Shown: one piece after another, positions 56,969-64,000 of the stretch
Layout: each line of letters starts with the position of its first letter
Numbering within the stretch: position 1 is the stretch's first letter
Origin: Candidatus Altimarinota bacterium
GTDB lineage: Bacteria; Patescibacteriota; Gracilibacteria; BD1-5; UBA6164
Assembly: GCA_028688895.1 (NCBI GenBank)
Contig: JAQTXG010000004.1
Coordinates: forward strand, 32,438 to 96,437
Direction of reading: 5' to 3'
Length of the DNA: 64,000 nt
Translations under genes and position numbers: made by a program
The notes under the pieces: generated by a model
Databases searched by the model: none
What the model saw: the letters and a program-made list of their open reading frames with translations, nothing else
What the model was told of the DNA's origin: nothing

Positions 56969-57928
56969 TTATAGTCGCTTTAATGCCTTGTACACTTCAA
57001 TGTATCCATGTAGAATTTGTTCTTGGATTTCATGAGGTACTTTTACATAAAGCTTTTCTCCTCTTTCGAGGTATAATGCACTGATTTTCCAGCCAGCGTT
57101 TTCACCAAAATCACGGAGAATCTGCTTGTCCATTGACTGATAGTTTTTGTTTGAAAAATCTTCTAGCCTTATAAACCGGCTACTTTCTGGAGTCAATACT
57201 TCATCTCCTAGTACCCAATTACCTTCGCTATCGATGAAAACTTCAAACTTGGTATCAACTACAACAATACCGATGTTCAAACATTTTTGAGTAAAATTGT
57301 CAAAAAGTTTGTATAATGGACAGACAATGCTACTGAAATCATCTGTTACTTTGGTACTTATCATCGGTTCGTCTTTTACTCCCTTTGTGGTCGGAGTAAA
57401 TACAACTGACTCAAATTTATCCCACTCACTCATACCTGCAGGCAAATAAATCTTGTAAGGATTATGCCCTTGTTTATAGGACTTGTACAAAGAACCGGTC
57501 AGGTAATTCCTGAAAATCAGTTCCATACCTGTTTTTTTGCCTTTGAAATCTGTTTCAAGTGGTTTACAAAGCTCAAAAAATTGAGCACGACCAATAATAC
57601 TTTCCGGTAGATTTTCAGGTAATTTTCTACGAGCAGTTTTTATGCCCATAGATTCTGCGAAATCGAAACCTAGGTCAGAAATCTGAGTTTGGACAATGCC
57701 TTTGCCAAATATTTCTAGGTCAAGGGGAATATCAAATACAGATGTACGGTCACTGCGTACCAAAAGTACATGAGGAATGTCCCCAGCTACAAAGTACAAA
57801 TCAGCGTTTTTTCCTATGTAAAACAAATTGTAGCCCAACTCTTCCAACTCTGGTAAGCCTTTTTGTGTTGTCAAAATTTTAGATTGTGGCCATAGTCCAG
57901 CGTTTGCTGCATCTTGAATGTGTTGCAT
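56969..57928 (-). CDS. purC: SAICAR synthetase (purine synthesis), recently acquired
   Basis: 319 residues with all family motifs: GKNADLYFV, RSDRTSVFDIPL, MELIFRNYLTGSLYKSY, DTKFEVFID, WVLGDEVLTPESSRF. It joins aspartate to CAIR in de novo purine synthesis, using ATP. The start ATG is chosen because AGGAGA lies seven bases upstream; an ATG ten codons further up is weaker. It is unlike its neighbours: no TGA codon, glycine written GGN, CGG and CGT used for Arg, richer in G+C, and a strong ribosome binding site. I infer transfer from a bacterium that uses the standard code. No other purine gene is near, so its use (salvage of a host intermediate, or selfish carriage) is unclear. Confidence 0.95.
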   Translation of the reverse strand: MQHIQDAANAGLWPQSKILTTQKGLPELEELGYNLFYIGKNADLYFVAGDIPHVLLVRSDRTSVFDIPLDLEIFGKGIVQTQISDLGFDFAESMGIKTARRKLPENLPESIIGRAQFFELCKPLETDFKGKKTGMELIFRNYLTGSLYKSYKQGHNPYKIYLPAGMSEWDKFESVVFTPTTKGVKDEPMISTKVTDDFSSIVCPLYKLFDNFTQKCLNIGIVVVDTKFEVFIDSEGNWVLGDEVLTPESSRFIRLEDFSNKNYQSMDKQILRDFGENAGWKISALYLERGEKLYVKVPHEIQEQILHGYIEVYKALKRL

Positions 57929-57934
57929 ACTGTT

Positions 57935-57940
57935 TCTCCT
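57935..57940 (-). promoter_or_regulatory. Strong Shine-Dalgarno of purC
   Basis: AGGAGA seven bases before ATG 57928. It decides the start and is notable because most native genes here have none. Confidence 0.85.
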
Positions 57941-58005
57941 TTTAAAAATTTTATGCAATTGTATTATAAATAATTATTTTTAATAATCAAGTTAAATCAT
58001 AATTT

Positions 58006-58034
58006 TTGACTAAATTATAAAAATAGTTTATAAT
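58006..58034 (+). promoter_or_regulatory. Sigma-70-type promoter for the mscS-like gene
   Basis: TTGACT, 17 bases, TATAAT. It lies about 95 bases before the start at 58128, between the divergent purC and channel genes. Confidence 0.75.
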
Positions 58035-58127
58035 ATAGATATTAATATTTTGAAAAATAAATTTCGATAATAAGGAAAATTATATATAATTGTAAACCCA
58101 AATTATAAATTAACTGATAGGAAAATA

Positions 58128-59126
58128 ATGTTTGATTTTGATACTAAAAAATTTTTTGATTATATATCTGATTTTTATGACTACATAATATCATTTTTTG
58201 ACTATGATTTCGAAAAAATAATAAATTTTACTTTAGAATACTTAAATTCAGTTATTATTTTGTGAATAGTATTATGATTTATCATCACTGAAATATATCT
58301 GAGAAAGAGACTTAGAAAAGTAAAAAATGATATAAATAAAAAATATAGTGCAGACGAAATGGAGGAAATAGATAATCTAGAAACTCTAGATCAGGACTTG
58401 TATATAGAGTATTATAAATGAAAAAATATATTGAATTTGATCAGATTTGTAATAGTTTTTTCTGGTGTTTCATTTTTGATATTATTTAGAGCTCCTGGAA
58501 TATTCAACTTTTTAGCAATAGCTGTCTGAGCGATTATTATCACATTTAAAGAAGTAATATTGTCTTTTATGGGATTTTTCTATATATCAACTCATTATAA
58601 AATATGAGAAAATCTTTTACTCTGAGATAATAATAATATTATCAGGTGAGAAATAGTATATATAAATATACTAAATGTATGAATCATATGAAAGAGCGAA
58701 AACTGAGAACATAATTGACAATTTTATACGGTACCTAATCATAAACTGGTAGTAGAAAATGTAAAAAGAGAAGAATTGAGTGTAAACAAATATAGAAAAG
58801 AAGAGTTTGAAATATATTTTAAAAATGATATGTTTAGAGTAAATTTTGACGAATTTTTAAGTGAACTGAGAAATTTTCTAGACAAAGAACTGACTAGAAA
58901 AAATATAAATAATATATGAAATTATAAAACATATATCTGATATAAATACAAGCTGAGATTCAAATATGAAAAAGAGTATTTGATTATAAGGATAAATTTA
59001 ATCGAAAAATATAGAAATATAATAATTATTCAATCAAAACTGACTTCTTTTGTGGAGTCACTAAAGAAAGATTATATAAAAAATGAAGTAGAATTAAATA
59101 AAAATATACATGAAGAAGAGTTGTAA
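58128..59126 (+). CDS. MscS-family mechanosensitive channel
   Basis: 332 residues. Hydrophobic helices at about 46-66, 105-122 and 125-150, followed by the beta domain of MscS proteins: IGENLLLGDNNNIIRGEIVYINILNVGI and FYTVPNHKLVVENV, which match the F/I-GD...G.V..I....iPN pattern. The C-terminal part is mixed alpha/beta. The family opens on membrane tension to release solutes during osmotic shock. A consensus promoter and GATAGGA before the ATG support expression. Confidence 0.85.
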
Positions 59127-59165
59127 AAAAGATAAATCGTTTGATGAACTACAAGTGGAAAGAAC

Positions 59166-59201
59166 AAAACATCTAAAACCTTTGGTTTTAGATGTTTTTT
59201 A
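59166..59201. terminator. Bidirectional terminator between mscS-like and toxin genes
   Basis: AAAACATCTAAAACC / GGTTTTAGATGTTTT hairpin with flanking runs between converging genes. Confidence 0.9.
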
Positions 59202-59492
59202 TAAATCAAAATCAACTTTTTCAGCTCTAATAACTCTGATTATAATTACTTTTTTATTTTCTTCATCCACTCTATAAAATACTCTATAACTTCCGTTTAC
59301 AATAATTCTCCTATATTCTCAAATATATTTTTCATGTCTATTTGGTAAAAAATCTAATGAAAAAATAGCTTTATATAAATCATCATATATCTTTTTAGAA
59401 ACAAAAGAATCATAAGACATTCTATAAATATAATCTGATAATTCGAAAATATCATCATGAACTTCATCTCTTATAACAATCCTATAAAACAT
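59199..59492 (-). CDS. ParE/RelE-type toxin
   Basis: 97 residues. VIRDEVHDDIFELSDYIY at the start, LPNRHEKYIGEYRRIIVNGSYRVFYRVDEENKKVIIIRVIRA at the end fit the RelE/ParE fold (the R-x-V-F-Y-x-V strand is characteristic). As a class these cleave ribosome-bound mRNA or poison gyrase. It starts one base after the antitoxin stop. It is intact, in contrast to the toxin remnant at 6703-6993. Confidence 0.87.
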
Positions 59493-59493
59493 A

Positions 59494-59649
59494 TTATTTA
59501 AGATTAGCGAAATATTCTAATCCTTTTACATATGCTTCTCTAGCATCAGTTTCTCAACCTCTTTCTTCAGATTCTTGCAATAAATAAATAACTTCTTCTA
59601 TAGATGTAACATGAAGATTATCTACTTTTTTCTCTATTTTTACTGGCAT
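59494..59649 (-). CDS. Antitoxin of the ParE/RelE pair
   Basis: 51 residues, MPVKIEKKVDNLHVTSIEEVIYLL then ESEERGGETDAREAYVKGLEYF. Short, acidic at the C-terminus, and directly before the toxin, as in type II modules. The pair of glycines includes one TGA. Binding to operator DNA is expected but not visible. Confidence 0.78.
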
Positions 59650-59678
59650 AATTTTTATATTAAAATTTATTTAACATA

Positions 59679-59706
59679 ATTATAACAATTTAAAATATTA
59701 TTGCAA
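59679..59706 (-). promoter_or_regulatory. Promoter of the toxin-antitoxin operon
   Basis: On the minus strand TTGCAA, 16 bases, TATAAT, 30 bases before the antitoxin start. The rest of 59707-59823 is AT-rich with no gene. Confidence 0.65.
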
Positions 59707-59823
59707 ATTTATTTATAAAATAAGTATATAATGCGTATATAATAGAACCTTTAATTTGTACAATTTTTCCACCGATAATAGGAAAATTGAGGTATATAGT
59801 GAACAATATAGAGATTTTATTAT

Positions 59824-60423
59824 CTAGATGTTTTTTAACAACTCTAAAAGTCACTCTTTTTTGTTGCGTTCTTTGTATATTGGGTCATCTAAAGGTACAT
59901 CTAGTTGGTGTCTACCATCATGAAATATACATACTGAACTGACTGGTAACCCTTTCATGAATGGTCTTCTAGGAGTTTTGTTTATAAATATATCTATTTT
60001 TTCTGATTGGAAAAAATATTGACCATTTGGTAGATAAAGACACCTAGCAAATGGAAAACTTGCTTCTAATTTCTCATTTTCTATATGCTTTATTTTTTCT
60101 AGAAAAAACTCTAACCAATCATCATCTGATGTACTATCTGGTAATTCACCTGCCCATCTACGAGCTTTTACTCATGGAGCTCAGTTTAGTTCGGTTATTT
60201 CAAATCATGCATCATCTCATATAGTAGGAAGTCATGTAAGTTCACAAAAAAATTTAGCTTTTATAAACGCATTATCTTCAACAGTATGTCAGTCTTCTAT
60301 CGGATTTTCAAACTCATAATCCAAATCTGATAAAAATACTAAATCAAATCATTCATAGTTTAGTAATTCTCTAAACATTTCCTCTTTTCAAGGATTTCAT
60401 GTTGCTATGAGTAATTTTTTCAT
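59824..60423 (-). CDS. HAM1/RdgB-type NTP pyrophosphatase
   Basis: 199 residues. LLIATGNPGKEEMFRELL (phosphate loop), GHTVEDNAFIKAKFFCE, TIGDDAGFEITELNGAPGVKARRWAG and GLPVSSVCIFHDGR are the family blocks. The enzyme removes inosine and xanthosine triphosphates from the nucleotide pool, protecting DNA. Several invariant glycines (TGNPGK, GDDAG) are TGA. Chosen start is the ATG directly before KKLLIATGN. Confidence 0.9.
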
Positions 60424-60474
60424 AAGATGTATAATATATTATAATATGTTAATTCAAAAACTCTCCCTTGTCCA

Positions 60475-60660
60475 CAGGATACCTCCCTTCGGGTATAAAT
60501 TCCTTCCCCTTTTCGCCCTTCGGAGTAAACCTACGGAGAACGGGTAGTCAAAGAGGAAGGAGGCTACAATTATTTCCTTAACTTAATGGCATTGTATTTA
60601 AGAGAGGTAGGCTCATTTGTAGCCCCTTTCTCTAAAATTAGAGAAAGGATTCAGGTTAGA
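60475..60660. repeat. Cluster of dispersed intergenic repeats
   Basis: Three repeats in a row between the HAM1-like gene and the helicase: a CCTCCCTTCGGG segment, the 160-226-type repeat (60501-60569) and the hairpin repeat CTTTCTCTAA / TTAGAGAAAG with GATTCAGGTTAG (60614-60655). No gene. Confidence 0.8.
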
Positions 60661-60663
60661 GTT

Positions 60664-61923
60664 TTATTTATAATGTCTTTTCTTCGCTGTTCTTGCTTTG
60701 TTTTTTATCTTGTCTTTTTTAAATCATTCTTCGAAATTTGCATAACCTAGTATTTTTCATTTTGGGATTTCTTCGTTTTTGTATGATTCATCCGTTACTA
60801 CTTCTAGTTTTTTTCATATCAATTTTTCTATATTTGCTAGATTTTCTTTGTCTTGATCTATACAAAATGTAATAGATACTCATTTCTTCCCTGCTCTAGC
60901 AGTTCTACCTATACGGTGAACATATGTTTCAGGATCACCTGGGACATTGTAATTTATCACACATGATAAATCATTTACATCTAGTCATCTAGATGCTATA
61001 TCTGTAGCTACAAGTACTTTTATATCTCAGTCTTTTAGAGATTTCAAAGCTCTTTGTCTAGCGTTTTGTGATCTATTTCTGTGAATATTGTCGCATTTTA
61101 TATGTGCTGAGCTTATATATTCCATCACGTATTCTGTATCATCTTTTGTTTTTACAAATACTAAAATACTATCATACTCAGACTTTTTCACTAAATGTTG
61201 TAATAATTGTCTCCTATGACTTGCTTTTACATGATAAACTTGTTGTTTTATAGTACTTGTAGTTGATGCTACTTTGTGAACTGTAATTACTTCTGGGCAA
61301 TGAAGTAAACTTGATGCTAATTCTTTGATTGCTGTTGGCATAGTTGCTGAAAAAAATAGAGTTTGTCTCTCTTTTGGAATCCTCTTCATCACTTTTTTTA
61401 TATCTCACAAAAATCATAAATCAAGCATCCTATCTGCTTCATCTAGTACCAAAATCTCTACATAAGATAACTTGATAATTCATTGGCTAATTAAATCTTC
61501 CAATCTACCAGGAGTAGCTACCAAAATATCTACTCATTTTTCTATTGCTTTTACTTGGTGGAATTGATTTACTCATCCATAAATAACTGTATGTTTGAAG
61601 TTGGTATTTGTACAATATGGTGCAAAAGTATCTCCTATTTGGATTGCTAATTCTCTAGTAGGTGCTATAATCAAAGCTTTGATTTTTCTCTTGATTTTTC
61701 ATTCTACAAGTCATTCTTCTAGTCTCCTGTTGTATAGTGTATGCAAAATAGGCAATGCAAAAGCAAAAGTCTTACCACTACCGGTTTGTGCACATCATAA
61801 AATATCCTTTCACTTGATAGCTAGAGGAATCACTTTTTCTTGTATCTCTGTTGGAGTAGTAAAGCCCAATTTATCTAGTGCTTTGAGTATAGGTGGGATG
61901 ATATTTAGTTCTAGGAAATTCAT
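60664..61923 (-). CDS. DEAD-box RNA helicase (RhlE-like)
   Basis: 419 residues. [26 protein letters not shown], Walker [66 protein letters not shown]. The C-terminus is a short basic tail ([18 protein letters not shown]). Compared with the helicase at 54726 it lacks the extra RNA-binding domain and the RGG tail, which fits RhlE-type proteins that help ribosome and mRNA turnover. It is divergent from corA across 144 bases. Confidence 0.92.
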
Positions 61924-62067
61924 TTTATAAATGTTATATTTTATTAGTTGACATAGTATATATTTTTTGGGTAAAATAACAAATTATATTAATTAAAAAA
62001 TATTTCCAATAAAATAAATAATAAATATAATAACTTAAGGTCTCAAATAATTCTTTAATAATAGAAT

Positions 62068-63195
62068 ATGAAAATAAATTTCTCAACTAATAGTAAATTG
62101 TCAGAATTTATCAAAATACCATTTACTAGTGGTCTATCTAAAATACTTCCAAAGACAGATAAAATAGCTAGTAGTCCTGGTACTATAAAATACATATGAA
62201 AAAAGAGAAACTCAAAAGTAAAGATAAATCTGATTAGTTATAATGGAACTGAATCTAGTGAAAAACAGATAAAAAATATAGCTCAAATAAGTGAATTTGT
62301 AGATCAAAAATCTATAAAATGGATAGATATAAAATGAGTACACAATGAAAAATTGATTCACGATATTTGAGTGATGTATGGTATACATCCATTGGTGCTA
62401 GAAGATATAGCAAATACAACTCAAAGACCAAAAATAGAAGAGTATAGTGATTATACTTTTGTAGTTTTAAAAATAATCAATTTTTCTAAAGAAAAACATG
62501 AAATTCTGACTGAGCAATTTAGTATTTTGGTATGAAAGGATTTTGTAATTACTTTTGATGAAAATAATTATGAAGATTTCTCAGGAGTAAAGGCTAGAAT
62601 TTTAAGTGGAAAATGAAAAATAACAAAACTTTGAACTGATTATTTGATGTATGCTATAATAGATTCTGTTGTGGATCAATACTTCTCTGTTTTGGAAGAT
62701 ATAAGTGAAAAAATGGAAGAATTGGAAGAAGAATTGATGTTTTCTGCAAACAAAAGCTTATTAAACAAAATATATGGTTTAAAAAAGGAAATAGTTTATC
62801 TGAAAAAATCTATATGGCCTCTTCGTGAAGTAATAAATAGTCTTCAGCATAGTGAAAATAAAATGATAAGTAAAAATACTCATCTATATCTGAGAGACCT
62901 ATATGACCATACTATTCAAGCAATAGAAACAGTTGAAACTTTTAGGGATTTGACTTCTGGAATGCTTGATTTGTATTTATCAACTTTGAGTAATAAAATG
63001 AATGAAATAATGAAAGTATTGACTATATTTTCAGCTATATTTATACCACTTACATTTTTAGCATGAGTATATGGAATGAATTTTGAATTTATGCCTGAAT
63101 TGGCTATAAGATGGGCTTATCCTGTATGGTGGATTATAGTATTTGTATTGATTATTGTGATGCTTTTGATATTTAAAAGAAAAAAATGGTTGTAA
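62068..63195 (+). CDS. corA: CorA-family magnesium/cobalt transporter
   Basis: 375 residues. The N-terminal soluble funnel (WIDIKGVHNEKLIHDIG, HPLVLEDIANTTQRPKIEEYSDYTFVVLKI) and a long helix with LTIFSAIFIPLTFLAGVYGMNF lead into the pore: the GMN signature is at about residues 336-338, then MPELAIRWAYPVWWIIVFVL forms the second helix and a short basic tail follows. It forms a pentameric channel for Mg2+. Two TGA glycines occur in the conserved part. Confidence 0.95.
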
Positions 63196-63197
63196 AA

Positions 63198-63228
63198 AAA
63201 TGTAAATCAATAGATTTACATTTTTTTA
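63198..63228. terminator. Bidirectional terminator between corA and deacetylase
   Basis: AAAAATGTAAATC / GATTTACATTTTT hairpin between converging genes. Confidence 0.9.
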
Positions 63229-63233
63229 GTTTA

Positions 63234-64000
63234 TTAATTTTGTATTTGTCACAATACATCACTAAGTGCATCTTTTGTTGTTTTTACATCTAGTAATCAT
63301 GCTGCTCTTCTAGAATCAAGTCATGACATAACAGCTTCTAAATGTGCAGGAGTATTACTATATATTTCTCAACCATCTAATATATCATGATATACTATCA
63401 CTAACCAAGCTTTTTTTGCTATAGCTTCATCTACCCAAGCTAAAATACTTTCTGGTGTAGTAGATACTACTGGATTAATGGCTTTGATTAGGTATTTATC
63501 AAAATTGTGTTTGTTATTAAATCATTCTTCTGTGATACGATTGTAGCTATAAACATTTTTTATACGAGAAATTACTAAATCATTGTATTCTCAATATGGA
63601 ACAGCTATAGAGTCAACAACACTTCAAGTTCATAAAAATTGTTCTATGATATTTTTTGAATCTATCAATTCTGCGTCTATTTGAGATTGTGATAAAAGTG
63701 GTAAATGAGCATGTGTAACAGTATGAGAACCGATTTCCATACCATAGTCTCTCATCTCAATTAATTTTTCTCTAGACATCTGTCAAGGGAAATATGGATC
63801 CATATAATCTCATACCAAGTACATAGATCATGCCATATTGTGATTTTTGAAGCTTTGGTAAGCAGTATCATAAAATGACTGAGAAAAATAATCATCGAAT
63901 GTCAAAGTAATAATAGCTTTGTTTAGTTCTGATGGTGGTTGTTTTGATAATGAATAATCATCAGTAACTAATGTACCAGCAGTATTTAAAATAGTATAAA
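63234..64000 (-). CDS. Polysaccharide deacetylase (NodB homology), 5' end outside window
   Basis: The last 255 residues are visible. ITLTFDDYF carries the catalytic/metal Asp pair (TFDD), GSHTVTHAHL the metal-binding H-x3-H, PYGEYND the later motif, and LVIVYHDIL the terminal His strand. The family removes acetyl groups from N-acetylglucosamine polymers such as peptidoglycan or host polysaccharide. The remainder of the gene, including any signal peptide, lies beyond the right edge. Confidence 0.9.

Noticed and set aside
57929-57958. Upstream ATG of purC giving a ten-residue longer protein
   Set aside because: AGGAGA lies between the two ATGs at the proper distance from the downstream one, and the extra residues do not match the family start.

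Overview
The window comes from an ultra-small, host-associated bacterium of the Patescibacteria (CPR) that reads UGA as glycine (genetic code 25: Gracilibacteria / Absconditabacteria). The evidence is direct. Almost every conserved gene is broken by in-frame TGA when read with the standard code and becomes full length when TGA is glycine. TGA also falls on invariant glycines, such as TGA-TGA in the MutS P-loop, in the lipase GHSMGG elbow and in the Rossmann GAGPGGLGAG of the phytoene-desaturase-like protein. All coordinates below use TGA = Gly. The DNA is strongly AT-rich, Arg is mostly AGA, and Shine-Dalgarno sequences are weak or absent. I saw no rRNA, tRNA or CRISPR array.

Layout. 1-9.6 kb holds a 70-bp tandem repeat, a pilin-like protein fused to a fibrinogen-like domain, a small membrane protein, an AAA/DUF4143 ATPase between duplicated terminators, a secreted lipase with a membrane partner, a toxin-antitoxin pair whose toxin carries an internal TAA, and a VirD4/TraD-like ATPase. 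9.6-49 kb is dominated by a minus-strand array of at least 16 large cysteine-rich paralogues. Ten are 'family 1', most with N- and C-terminal CxxC zinc-ribbon-like ends; six are 'family 2', starting MxxLKxW/F and ending WLDRIKMGFKFK; there is also one deletion relic. Inside or beside the array sit a B12-type radical SAM protein, a TrmB-like regulator with a membrane partner, a FolP-FolC fusion, a NadM-like adenylyltransferase, a Nudix hydrolase, an ABC1 kinase plus phytoene desaturase, and an MFS transporter. 49-64 kb holds a TrmB regulator, a MutS lacking its N-terminal half, a single-pass baseplate-J-like surface protein, a second DUF4143 ATPase between duplicated terminators, two DEAD-box helicases, a foreign-looking purC, an MscS channel, a ParE/RelE toxin-antitoxin pair, a HAM1-type pyrophosphatase, a CorA transporter and a polysaccharide deacetylase cut by the window edge.

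What stands out. (1) The cysteine-rich array contains a three-times repeated family2-family1 unit with an identical 12-nt junction. (2) GC-rich palindromic repeats are inserted in frame into at least nine of these proteins, always at the same few linkers, much like Rickettsia palindromic elements, and related repeats lie in intergenic DNA. (3) Both DUF4143 ATPase genes sit between two copies of the bidirectional terminator of a convergent gene pair, as if the gene is a cassette that enters terminators and duplicates them. (4) A radical SAM enzyme is co-directional and closely packed with two array proteins. Functions for the array are not known to me and are not claimed.
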